Below, piece by piece: positions 28,123 to 36,679 of a stretch of 64,000 nucleotides of DNA. This stretch comes from an uncultured Psychroserpens sp. (GTDB taxonomy: Bacteria > Bacteroidota > Bacteroidia > Flavobacteriales > Flavobacteriaceae): NCBI GenBank assembly GCA_947489585.1, contig CANLEE010000003.1, positions 124,001 to 188,000 on the forward strand, written 5' to 3'. The first letter of the stretch is position 1; each line of letters starts with the position of its first letter. The notes beneath the pieces are model-generated. The model saw only the letters and a program-made list of their open reading frames with translations. It was not told the DNA's origin and ran no database searches. The translations under genes and the position numbers were made by a program.

Positions 28123-31100
28123 TAATCATCGTGATGATTTAAAAGCGCATTACTTTTATCATTTTTATAAACCAACTGCCGTTTCATTCTATTATTCTGA
28201 AGTAGTTGACTTCTATTAATTGGTGCAGATGAAGCCATAGCTAAATAGGTGTCAAATCGCTTGTCGACTTGTTTCTGAATTTGTTGCATCAACAGGCTAA
28301 ACTGTGCTTTGTCTGTTTTAAATAGTTTCGAAAAACGCCCTTCGAGTTTTAAATACTCTTGAATTGGTATCGATGGAATGTCAGAATCTAATTGTAGTGC
28401 ATTTAAATTATTGTCTTCTCGTCTTGGGTCATTTCTATACAATAGCCATTGCCCAGAATTCACAGCTGCTTTGTGATACTGACTTGGGTTTTTCATATCA
28501 ATACCATGAGACTTACTATGGCTGTATGCTATAATAATTGAAGGCCCATCATAATTTTCAGCTTCTATAAATGCGTTTAATGTTTGTTCTTGATTTGCTC
28601 CAATAGCAACAGATGCGACATACACATCACCATAAGTCATCGCCATTAAACCTAAATCTTTTTTTTGTTTTGACTTTCCGTTAAAACCAAATTTAGCTGA
28701 AGCTCCATATGGTGTTGCTTTTGACATTTGTCCTCCAGTATTCGAATACACTTCGTTATCTATAATTAAAATATTTACGTTTTTCCCTGAAGCTATCACA
28801 TGATCCAAACCTCCAAAACCAATATCATAAGCCCATCCATCACCACCAACACACCATACACTTTTTTTGACTAGACTATCTGCTACTTTTAAAAGTATTT
28901 TAGCGTCTTTTGAATTCATGGTTCTCAAAATTGATTTTAACGTTTTAATACGTTTTCTCTGCTGAATAATATCTATTTCAGTATGCTGCTTGGCAGATAT
29001 AATATCGTGAACTAAATCAAAGTCTAGGGTGTTCATCATATCTTTAAGTAAGCGTTTTGCTTCAACCTCTTGTTGGTCTAATGATAAACGAAACCCTAAG
29101 CCAAACTCTGCATTATCTTCAAATAAGGAATTAGACCACGCTGGACCTTTTCCTTGTAAGTTCTTAGACCATGGAGTTGTTGGTAAAGCGCCTCCAAAAA
29201 TTGAGCTAGCTCCAGTGGCATTAGCCACTAATAATCGATCCCCAAATAATTGTGATAGTAATTTTAAGTATGGTGCTTCTCCGCATCCATCATCTCCAGT
29301 TGCATATTTAAACAATGGTTCTTGTAGTTGTTGCTGATTTACTTTTGTGTTATCTATTTTAGCCCTATTAAGCTCTGGAATAGATTTAAAAAAATTCCAA
29401 TCGTCATTACTTTCACTCTCATTTTTTATCATTTCAAGTGCATTAACATCGCAAGTTTCAATACAATTGTTACATGCATTACATTGATCCTTATCGATTT
29501 GTATACTTAGATTCATGAGATCAAATTCTTCTGAAATTATCGATTTGAAACCTTGAGGTGCTAATTCTAAATCAACATCGTTGAGTACTTTCATTCTAAG
29601 AGCACCTTGAGGACATACCATAGCGCAGGCACCACATTGAATACACAAATGAGAATGCCACTCTGGTGTTTTTTCTGAATGTCTAGACGCATTATATATG
29701 GATGTATTTGTCTGAAATGTGCCATCAATAGGTACATCACCAACCAAAATAGTCTCACTATTATTATTTAGTAATTTTCCTAAAAGTGTAGATGAAAATT
29801 CTTTATTATAGTCAAGTTTCTGTCTATTAAAATTTGTTTGATTAGAGGTGTCAACTTTAATAATTTGCGAGTATAATTCAGCAAGATTATTTGAATACAC
29901 AAACCCATTATTAAGGTACAAGAAACATGCATCAAATGCTGAAACAATTGCCTTGCCAATCGTATAACTTGGCTCTAGTTTTTTAATATTTACAATATGC
30001 AACGAAATCTCTTTATCAATAATTTGCAGTTGGGTATTTGCTGAAAGTGATTGCCAAAATGCTTGAGACGTCAGAGAAGTATTAACCAAAAGTTTTCCAT
30101 TTGACTTAAGGTTTTTTAAAACGGTGTCTTTTTCGGTGAAGTGTACATTTTGGCAGGCAATAAAATCAGCATTAGAGATTAAATAAGGTGCTTTTATAGG
30201 TTTAGAATCAATGCGTAAATGAGTCACTTGTCTAGATTCAGATTTTTTATAGTCAAGTTCCGTATATGACTGCACATAATTAAGATCTTTTTTTCCTACA
30301 ACCTCAGATAAACAATAGAAATGACTTGTATCTGTATTCGGGTTTTTGGCATAAAACAAGGCTTGAAAAGTGTTATTTTCTAATTCAAAACCAGTATTTA
30401 CAGGTAAGCTCAATTGAGTGACATCATCCAATATTCCTACCGTAAAATTGTTTTTAGGGTTTTTAGATTTTAGATTATTAAAAACAGCATCGACCATTGT
30501 GGGTGTAAACTCTTTTGATGATAACCCATAACGTCCTCCTACAACCCTAGGCAGTATTTTTATTTTGCTGTCTTGAAACGCCTCAACTAAAGATTGAGTG
30601 ACATCTAGGTATAAAGGCTCACCAGATGTTCCTGGTTCTTTTGTTCGGTCTAAAACTGCAATTGATTTACAGGATGTAGGTAATGCTTCAATAAGATGTT
30701 CTGTACTGAAAGGTCTAAATAAGCGCACTTTTATTAATCCAAATTTTTCACCATTAGTATTTAAGTATTGAATGGTTTCTTCAACAGTTTCAGATGATGA
30801 AGCCATGGTAATAATAATATGCTCGGCTTCAGGGTGACCTGCATAATCAAAAAGACGATAGTGTCTTCCTGTTAGGCTTCCAAATTGATTCATTGTTGTT
30901 TGAACAATTTCTGGACAAGCATTATAGAATGAATTAATAGCTTCTCTACTTTCAAAAAACACATCGGAACCTTGAGATGTTCCTCTCAAAAAGGGATTAT
31001 TAGGGTTTAAGGCTCTGTTCCGATGTGCATCAATTGCATCAAAATCTATCATTTCAGAAATCATTTCATCAGAAATCATTTCAATTTTAGAGGTTTCATG

Positions 31101-31655
31101 AGACGTTCTAAATCCGTCAAAAAAATGTACAAATGGAATTCTTGACGCCAGTGTTGCGGTTTGAGAAATTAGAGCAAAATCATGTGCTTCTTGTACTGAT
31201 GCGGCTCCAAGCATAGCATAACCAGAACTTCTTACAGCCATAACATCGCTATGATCTCCAAAAACAGATAAGGCATGGGTTGCAATACTTCTGGTAGCCA
31301 CGTGAATTACATTAGGTGTTAACTCGCCAGCGATTTTATACATGTTTGGCAACATTAATAACAAGCCTTGTGATGCTGTAAATGTTGATGATAATGCGCC
31401 TGTTTGAAGCGCTCCATGCATAGCTCCTGCAACTCCTGCTTCGCTTTGCATTTCAAAAACTGAAGGATTTGTGCTAAACCTATTTGGCTTGTCTTTTGCA
31501 CTCCATTCTTCAACTAATTCAGACATTTCAGATGCAGGCGTTATCGGATAAATAGGAAACACCTCATTAGTTTTATAAGCAATATGAGCTACTGCTTGAT
31601 TTGCGTTAACGATCTTATGCTGTTGTGTTTTCATTGTTGGTGTAAAAATTGTCAT
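28119..31655 (-). CDS. nifJ: NifJ-type pyruvate:ferredoxin/flavodoxin oxidoreductase with altered proximal cluster site
   Basis: A 1178-residue single-chain enzyme that normally converts pyruvate and CoA to acetyl-CoA and CO2 and reduces ferredoxin or flavodoxin. Domain order is normal: pyrimidine domain (PIYPITPASEM), CoA-side domain (DRTKEPGTSGEPLY), a two-cluster ferredoxin domain (CIQCGACAMVCP at 671-682, CNACNNCIETC at 725-735) and the TPP domain (GGDGWAYDIGFGG, DNEVYSNTGGQ). The proximal-cluster ligands of typical enzymes are mostly gone: the CxxC before GE is D788-x-x-C791, the Cys in NATGC is Ala816 and the Cys in YAHC is Ser1047. It may be modified in electron transfer. ATG at 31655 or 31634 may be the start. 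Confidence 0.9.
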   Translation of the reverse strand: MTIFTPTMKTQQHKIVNANQAVAHIAYKTNEVFPIYPITPASEMSELVEEWSAKDKPNRFSTNPSVFEMQSEAGVAGAMHGALQTGALSSTFTASQGLLLMLPNMYKIAGELTPNVIHVATRSIATHALSVFGDHSDVMAVRSSGYAMLGAASVQEAHDFALISQTATLASRIPFVHFFDGFRTSHETSKIEMISDEMISEMIDFDAIDAHRNRALNPNNPFLRGTSQGSDVFFESREAINSFYNACPEIVQTTMNQFGSLTGRHYRLFDYAGHPEAEHIIITMASSSETVEETIQYLNTNGEKFGLIKVRLFRPFSTEHLIEALPTSCKSIAVLDRTKEPGTSGEPLYLDVTQSLVEAFQDSKIKILPRVVGGRYGLSSKEFTPTMVDAVFNNLKSKNPKNNFTVGILDDVTQLSLPVNTGFELENNTFQALFYAKNPNTDTSHFYCLSEVVGKKDLNYVQSYTELDYKKSESRQVTHLRIDSKPIKAPYLISNADFIACQNVHFTEKDTVLKNLKSNGKLLVNTSLTSQAFWQSLSANTQLQIIDKEISLHIVNIKKLEPSYTIGKAIVSAFDACFLYLNNGFVYSNNLAELYSQIIKVDTSNQTNFNRQKLDYNKEFSSTLLGKLLNNNSETILVGDVPIDGTFQTNTSIYNASRHSEKTPEWHSHLCIQCGACAMVCPQGALRMKVLNDVDLELAPQGFKSIISEEFDLMNLSIQIDKDQCNACNNCIETCDVNALEMIKNESESNDDWNFFKSIPELNRAKIDNTKVNQQQLQEPLFKYATGDDGCGEAPYLKLLSQLFGDRLLVANATGASSIFGGALPTTPWSKNLQGKGPAWSNSLFEDNAEFGLGFRLSLDQQEVEAKRLLKDMMNTLDFDLVHDIISAKQHTEIDIIQQRKRIKTLKSILRTMNSKDAKILLKVADSLVKKSVWCVGGDGWAYDIGFGGLDHVIASGKNVNILIIDNEVYSNTGGQMSKATPYGASAKFGFNGKSKQKKDLGLMAMTYGDVYVASVAIGANQEQTLNAFIEAENYDGPSIIIAYSHSKSHGIDMKNPSQYHKAAVNSGQWLLYRNDPRREDNNLNALQLDSDIPSIPIQEYLKLEGRFSKLFKTDKAQFSLLMQQIQKQVDKRFDTYLAMASSAPINRSQLLQNNRMKRQLVYKNDKSNALLNHHDDY

Positions 31656-31660
31656 TAAAA

Positions 31661-31689
31661 AAAGGGCTATCAGTTCTTAATACCCCTTT
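31661..31689 (-). terminator. Possible weak terminator or attenuator before nifJ
   Basis: On the minus strand AAAGGG and CCCTTT pair over a 17-base loop and are followed by seven T residues that run into the nifJ start region. It could end the transcript of the 42-residue ORF. The stem is short. Confidence 0.35.
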
Positions 31690-31707
31690 CTTAATTGTAT
31701 TTAATTA

Positions 31708-31836
31708 TCATTTTTTGAATCGTCTTCTAGTGTGCCATTTTTCACCTCTAGAACATCTAATACATGAATAGATTCTTCCTGTATATAAGTTCTCATTATT
31801 AGAAGCTATTGATGGCACTTTTTTTAAAGTTGTCAT
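31708..31836 (-). CDS. Possible 42-residue basic protein with a CxxC motif
   Basis: This short ORF runs from ATG at 31836 to TGA at 31708. The product is basic; its C-terminal half reads YTGRIYSCIRCSRGEKWHTR and ends RRFKK, with one CxxC pair. I do not recognise the family. An A-rich leader (AAAAATCAAAAACT) typical of flavobacterial genes precedes the ATG, and the OsmC terminator ends just upstream, so it may be expressed by read-through from osmC. A candidate zinc- or nucleic-acid-binding small protein; it may also be non-coding. Confidence 0.45.
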   Translation of the reverse strand: MTTLKKVPSIASNNENLYTGRIYSCIRCSRGEKWHTRRRFKK

Positions 31837-31852
31837 AGTTTTTGATTTTTGA

Positions 31853-31887
31853 AAAAAGGCTACATCAAAAATTGAGTAGCCTTTTTC
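31853..31887 (-). terminator. Intrinsic terminator of the OsmC-family gene
   Basis: AAAAAGGCTAC and GTAGCCTTTTT pair over 11 bp around a 12-base AT-rich loop. On the minus strand the second arm ends in a run of T residues. It lies 9 bp beyond the stop codon. Confidence 0.8.
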
Positions 31888-31895
31888 AGTTAAAT

Positions 31896-32447
31896 TTACT
31901 TTACAATTTCTATTGAAACTGGAGTTGGGTTTGTAAGCATGTCAAATACAGGTGAAAACTTTGCAAAGTTTTCAAGTTGCTCTGCAGTAGCATCCGATTT
32001 TACTTTAAGCACCATTTTTACACCATCAAATCCTTTACGCACTTCTGGATCTAATCCTAAGAAGCCGTGTAAATCACATCCGCCTTCTAAAGTAGATGTT
32101 GCGCTTTCAATGTCAACACCATTTGCTGCTGCATGGTATGTCATTGCTGCTGTGAGGCAAGATCCCAAAGCGTGTAACACAACCTCTGGTGGTGTAGCTG
32201 CTTTGTCTTCTCCTAATAATACATTTGGATGATCGCATTCCATTGTAAAAGTGTCTTGACGAGATTCGTCTTCTGCTCCTACACCATAGAACCCTTTGAT
32301 ACTTGATACACAATGTCCGCCAGTAATCCAGTCATTCTTAGATCTGAATTGGAACTTTGCTAATTCTGGGTTTGTTTGTACTGCTCCAATAGTGTCTACT
32401 AATTGGTCTACATTTACTCCATTTTTAATGTTTGCTGTTGTAATCAT
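31896..32447 (-). CDS. OsmC/Ohr-family protein
   Basis: A 183-residue protein of the OsmC superfamily, whose members reduce organic or lipid hydroperoxides with paired cysteines. The second conserved cysteine is in LHALGSCLTAAMTYHAAANG; a further cysteine lies in LEGGCDLHGFLG, and MECDHPNVLLGEDKAATPPE is the central segment. Cysteine placement differs from classical OsmC/Ohr (first site in the MECDHP region), so peroxidase activity is likely but not certain. A close sigma-54 promoter match lies 45 bp upstream, suggesting control by the activator encoded next door. Confidence 0.88.
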   Translation of the reverse strand: MITTANIKNGVNVDQLVDTIGAVQTNPELAKFQFRSKNDWITGGHCVSSIKGFYGVGAEDESRQDTFTMECDHPNVLLGEDKAATPPEVVLHALGSCLTAAMTYHAAANGVDIESATSTLEGGCDLHGFLGLDPEVRKGFDGVKMVLKVKSDATAEQLENFAKFSPVFDMLTNPTPVSIEIVK

Positions 32448-32491
32448 TGTTTTAAATTTTATTTGTTAAACATTTTATTTGACTGGTATTA

Positions 32492-32508
32492 AGCCAAACG
32501 CATGCCAA
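32492..32508 (-). promoter_or_regulatory. Sigma-54 (-24/-12) promoter of the OsmC-family gene
   Basis: On the minus strand TTGGCATGCGTTTGGCT matches the sigma-54 consensus TTGGCACGnnnnTTGCT at all but two defined positions and has the required GG-N10-GC spacing. Transcription would start near 32481, leaving a leader of about 34 bases to the ATG at 32447. An activator gene of the matching class lies immediately upstream. Confidence 0.8.
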
Positions 32509-32574
32509 ATATTATAAAACATTGATTTACAGTAGTTTATGTGTTATATTTGTATTTAAAATATAAATGATATC

Positions 32575-32619
32575 TCGTTAATAAACGAAATTAAGTGAGT
32601 TAATCAACGAAATATCGTT
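32575..32619. promoter_or_regulatory. Paired palindromic sites, candidate sigma-54 activator binding region
   Basis: Two copies of GTTAATnAACGAAAT start 22 bp apart (32577 and 32599), about two helical turns. Each overlaps an inverted repeat with an AATA spacer: TCGTT-AATA-AACGA at 32575-32588 and AACGA-AATA-TCGTT at 32606-32619. They lie about 70-110 bp upstream of the -24 element, where enhancer sites for sigma-54 activators are normally found, and end just before the activator's own stop codon. Confidence 0.65.
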
Positions 32620-32621
32620 AA

Positions 32622-34472
32622 TTATATAGGACGCTCAATATTATGGGCTTTAATTTTTGAGGCTAAAGTTGTTGGTGGTAATTGAAGTAGTTCGGCTGCA
32701 CCATTTTTCCCTGAAATTTTCCACCGTGTTTCCCTAAGTGCTTTTAAAATGTTTTCTTTTTCTAGGTTTAATAATTCTTTTGAGGTATAGATTTTATCTT
32801 TTGAAGATTCTTGGGGTTCACTGTCATTTGGTTTACTATCAGGAATAATTTCTTTTATATTAATTGTTCCATTTTTAGTGACAATAATAGCGCGTTCAAT
32901 TAAATTTTGAAGCTCTCTAACATTTCCTGGCCAATGATAAGACATTAATAATGATTTGTCGTTTTCTGATAAATCATTAATGGGTTTATTGAGTTTTTTC
33001 GCAAAATGTTTAATCATTTCATTTGCAATTAAACAAATATCATTGCCTCTATCTCTTAGCGCAGGAACTTCAATTGGAAATACATTAAGGCGATAATACA
33101 AATCTTCTCTAAACTTTCCATCGGCTGCATGCTGCAATAAATCTCTATGCGTTGCTGCTATAATACGAACATTAACTTTAATGGTTTCTGAACTTCCCAC
33201 AGGATCAAACTCGCCCTCTTGAATAACACGTAATAGTTTGGGTTGTAACTCGATTGGCATTTCGCCTATTTCATCTAAAAAGATAGTGCCTTTATCTGCT
33301 AATAAAAATCGCCCTTTTCTATCGGCAGTAGCTCCAGTAAATGCTCCTTTTTTGTGACCAAACAATTCGCTTTCAATCAAGTTTGCAGGTATCGCTCCAC
33401 AATTGATACGAATTAACGGCTTATCACTTCTTTGGCTTGCTTCGTGAATTGCTCTCGATACTAATTCTTTTCCTGTTCCTGTTTCACCATTAACCAAAAC
33501 AGTTGCATCAGTTGGCGCAACATGTTTAACTAGATTGAGCACATTTTGCATTTTTATATCTTCAGCAATAATGCCGTAACCACTGGTTAATTCTTTAATC
33601 TCTTCTTCAAGATACTCGGTTTGTTTGGTTAACAAACTAATCTGATCTTCAGCTTCTATTCGTTCTTCAATATTTCTAAGAATAAGTGTGTAAAACGTTT
33701 CTGTTTCGTTTCCGTATTTACTAATTGTCCCTTCATTTAAAGTTTCCGTTTCATTTGAACCAATAACTTTTACAATATTAGGAATGAAGTTATTAATGGT
33801 TTTGGCAGTGTTTTTAAGTCCCTCATCAATCAATGACTCAATAACCTCAGCACTTTCTTCATCAAAAAAATAGAGCACATTGCGTTGTAATGCGTCATCG
33901 TTTTCTAATAATTTTTCTGCAGAAGGGTTTGTGAGTACAATTCTGTAATTACTATCAAACATGATAATGGCATCCATTGCACCTTCAATGAGCCCTTTCA
34001 TTTTAGAGTTTGCTAATTCTAACGCTTGCTTTGAGTTAGATAAATTCTCTTGAATGGTATCTATGTTTCTATGTCGTTTTATTAAAACCGTGAGGATTCC
34101 TAAAGAAAAGCCACTATCGCTAGACATAATATCTAAAAAGCGATCACGATTAATTTTTATAAGTGTTGTGTTCTCTAATGTAGAAACAGCAGCCGAACGT
34201 TTTTGATCATCAATTAGAGCATATTCACCAAAACACTCCCCTTTTTGCATTGTGCTAAAAATATAATTGTTTTCATGAACTTTAACACTTCCATCAACAA
34301 TGACATACATTGAATCGCCTTCGTCTCCCTTTTTAAAAATAGTTTGATTTTTTCCATAGTTTTCCTCTTTAAGTCCCACGCATAAATGTCTTAATGAAGA
34401 CACTTTTACCTCGGAAAAAAAGGGAACCTTAGATAAAAATTTAATAAAACCTTCCTGCTTAGCTTTAGACAT
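32622..34472 (-). CDS. Sigma-54-dependent activator with a cyclic-nucleotide-binding domain
   Basis: A 616-residue enhancer-binding protein. Residues about 10-125 form a CRP/PKA-type cNMP domain with the phosphate-binding cassette [15 protein letters not shown], keeping the key Glu83 and Arg92. A PAS domain (about 155-265), a coiled coil (about 270-295) and the AAA+ domain follow: Walker A GETGTGKE at 329-336, sigma-54 contact loop GAFTGA at 376-381, and [10 protein letters not shown] Fis-type helix-turn-helix ends the protein. It should open sigma-54 promoters in response to cAMP or cGMP and perhaps a PAS ligand. The OsmC promoter lies directly downstream and a cyclase gene directly upstream. 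Confidence 0.93.
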   Translation of the reverse strand: MSKAKQEGFIKFLSKVPFFSEVKVSSLRHLCVGLKEENYGKNQTIFKKGDEGDSMYVIVDGSVKVHENNYIFSTMQKGECFGEYALIDDQKRSAAVSTLENTTLIKINRDRFLDIMSSDSGFSLGILTVLIKRHRNIDTIQENLSNSKQALELANSKMKGLIEGAMDAIIMFDSNYRIVLTNPSAEKLLENDDALQRNVLYFFDEESAEVIESLIDEGLKNTAKTINNFIPNIVKVIGSNETETLNEGTISKYGNETETFYTLILRNIEERIEAEDQISLLTKQTEYLEEEIKELTSGYGIIAEDIKMQNVLNLVKHVAPTDATVLVNGETGTGKELVSRAIHEASQRSDKPLIRINCGAIPANLIESELFGHKKGAFTGATADRKGRFLLADKGTIFLDEIGEMPIELQPKLLRVIQEGEFDPVGSSETIKVNVRIIAATHRDLLQHAADGKFREDLYYRLNVFPIEVPALRDRGNDICLIANEMIKHFAKKLNKPINDLSENDKSLLMSYHWPGNVRELQNLIERAIIVTKNGTINIKEIIPDSKPNDSEPQESSKDKIYTSKELLNLEKENILKALRETRWKISGKNGAAELLQLPPTTLASKIKAHNIERPI

Positions 34473-34585
34473 ATTAATTCAAAATACTGAGTTAAAGATA
34501 TTGATTATTATTTCAGAATCGGTAAACAATTTTATCACAAAACAATTTTAATTAACTTAGTAGCTCCTAACACAATTAATCCAAA

Positions 34586-36622
34586 ATGTCACAACGACGC
34601 CTCTTAGCGGCAATAATGTTTACAGATATTGAAGACTATACAGCTTTGATGCAACGTGACGAAAAGAAGGCACTTTCTATTAGAAATCGGCATCGTAGCA
34701 CATTTGAAATGACTACAGAAGCCTTTAATGGTAAGATTATTCAATATTTTGGTGATGGCACGTTGAGTATTTTTACAAGTAGTGTAGAAGCTGTTAATTG
34801 TGCAATCGAATTACAAAATGCATTTCTTAAAGCTCCTGAAATTCCGGTTAGAATTGGTATTCACGTAGGTGATATTGTGTATTCTGAGGAAGACATTATA
34901 GGCGATGCTGTTAATGTGGCATCGCGCATTGAGTCTTGCGCAATTTCTGGAAGCGTTTTGATTTCAGATAAAGTTCATGATCAAATTAGAAGTCACCAAG
35001 ACATTAAGGTTCAGTTTTTAGATGCTTACGAATTAAAAAATGTCGATGGAGCTATGCCACTTTTTGCTATTGCTAATGACGGTTTGAGAGTGCCAAAGGC
35101 AGAAGACGTCAAGGGTAAATTAAAAGCAAAATCAAGCGACACTCATAAAACTATTTCTAAGAGGAAGGCGTTATTTCTAGGTCTATTTGCACTCATTGTA
35201 TTGTGTTCTGCCTTTTTATCCTATCAATACTTCATTAAAACCGATGCACCTACAAAAGAATTATCTATAGCCGTTTTACCTTTTGATAATCTAAGTTCAG
35301 ATAAAGATGCAGAATTTTTTAGAGACGGTGTTACTGAGGACATCTTAACACAGCTATCTAAGTTAAAAGAGTTGCATGTGATTTCTCGAACTTCAGTCAT
35401 GCAATATAAAAACACAAAAAAAACAATTCCTGAAATTGCTAAAGAGTTAGGCGTCTCTTATATTTTAGAAGGCAGTATTCGTAAATATGGTGATGACCTA
35501 AGGATTACTGCTCAATTAATTGATGCCGCGACAGATGAACATATATGGGCTGAAAATTATGATAAAACATTAATCAATATTTTTAGTTTACAAACCGAGG
35601 TCTCTGAAGAAATTGTTGATGCGCTACAAATCAATCTGTCTTTTGAAGAAGAGCAAGGTTTGGCCATTGTTTCTACAAAAAACATTGACGCTTATAAATT
35701 GGTTTTTGAAGGCAAAAGAGAAGTCGATGCTAGAACTAAAGAAAGTCTTGCGAAAAGTATTCTTCTTTACGAAGAAGCCCTCGTTTTGGATCCAAATTAC
35801 GCAGAGGCTTATGCAGAACTCGCTAACGCAATATACCTTCAAACCTATTATTCTGGACGAGACCATATTGAAGCTGCAAAAACGGCGCATAACTATTTAG
35901 ATCAAGCTGAAAAAATTAGCACAAAAGTGTCGCGAATATATTCAGTAAGAGGTGTAATTAATACTATTGAAGGAAAACATGATCTTGCATTGAAAGCTTT
36001 TGAAAAAGCTATAAAATTATCTCCAAATGACCTAACAACAAGACATCAATTTGCTACATTTTATTATTATTCCAAACAGTATAAAAAACAGTTAGAGCAA
36101 GCTGAAATTGCTTATCGATTAGACCCGTTATCATTTGCTACAGCAAACAGTTATTTTAATGCTTTAGTTGAAAATGGAAAATTGGTTGAAGGCGAAAAGC
36201 TATTACATAAAATTGAAACCAAAATTGAGGACATTAATCCACATGTAATAAACGCCTCTTATTTTAGATTACACATGAGCCAAAAAAATTACAAAGATGC
36301 GATTGGGCGATTAGAAGAGATGGTGCATGAAGAAAAAGCGTTTTACCGATTTTTAGGTTTTAGTTATGCTAAAGTTGGTGATACTATAAACGCTTATAAA
36401 ACCATTGAGACCATTAGAAAAATTGCAAGAGACCGAGAAAAGAGTTTTCAATTAGCAATGGTGTATTCTGGGCTTGAAAAGCGCGATAGTGTGCTATTTT
36501 ATTTAGATACGATTCGCAATAAACAAACCAAAACCTTCCAAAGAGAAAAAGATGACTTTTTTGGCTTTTTAAAAGATGATCGTGATTTTAAGGCGATTTT
36601 AAAATCTCATGGGATCGAGTAA
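34586..36622 (+). CDS. Class III adenylate/guanylate cyclase with TPR domain
   Basis: A 678-residue protein. The N-terminal cyclase domain (about 5-170) keeps both metal-binding aspartates (Asp14 in MFTDIEDYT, Asp57 in YFGDGTLSIF) and the transition-state pair Asn110/Arg114 in GDAVNVASRIE. A membrane helix spans about 193-215. A TolB/FlgO-like domain follows (IAVLPFDNLSSDKDAEFF) and then TPR repeats to the end. The cyclase faces the cytoplasm and the TPR part is probably periplasmic. It is divergent from the cNMP-binding sigma-54 activator gene with 113 bp between, so it probably supplies that protein's signal (inference). Whether it makes cAMP or cGMP is not settled by sequence. Confidence 0.9.
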   Translation: MSQRRLLAAIMFTDIEDYTALMQRDEKKALSIRNRHRSTFEMTTEAFNGKIIQYFGDGTLSIFTSSVEAVNCAIELQNAFLKAPEIPVRIGIHVGDIVYSEEDIIGDAVNVASRIESCAISGSVLISDKVHDQIRSHQDIKVQFLDAYELKNVDGAMPLFAIANDGLRVPKAEDVKGKLKAKSSDTHKTISKRKALFLGLFALIVLCSAFLSYQYFIKTDAPTKELSIAVLPFDNLSSDKDAEFFRDGVTEDILTQLSKLKELHVISRTSVMQYKNTKKTIPEIAKELGVSYILEGSIRKYGDDLRITAQLIDAATDEHIWAENYDKTLINIFSLQTEVSEEIVDALQINLSFEEEQGLAIVSTKNIDAYKLVFEGKREVDARTKESLAKSILLYEEALVLDPNYAEAYAELANAIYLQTYYSGRDHIEAAKTAHNYLDQAEKISTKVSRIYSVRGVINTIEGKHDLALKAFEKAIKLSPNDLTTRHQFATFYYYSKQYKKQLEQAEIAYRLDPLSFATANSYFNALVENGKLVEGEKLLHKIETKIEDINPHVINASYFRLHMSQKNYKDAIGRLEEMVHEEKAFYRFLGFSYAKVGDTINAYKTIETIRKIARDREKSFQLAMVYSGLEKRDSVLFYLDTIRNKQTKTFQREKDDFFGFLKDDRDFKAILKSHGIE

Positions 36623-36679
36623 CAAAAAACCTCACATCGCTTTAAGACTATTATTGACAGTATAAAGGACTTCAATCAT

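Noticed and set aside
28119..31655. Part of a nitrogen-fixation cluster
   Set aside because: No other nif gene is present; the name NifJ reflects only the protein family.
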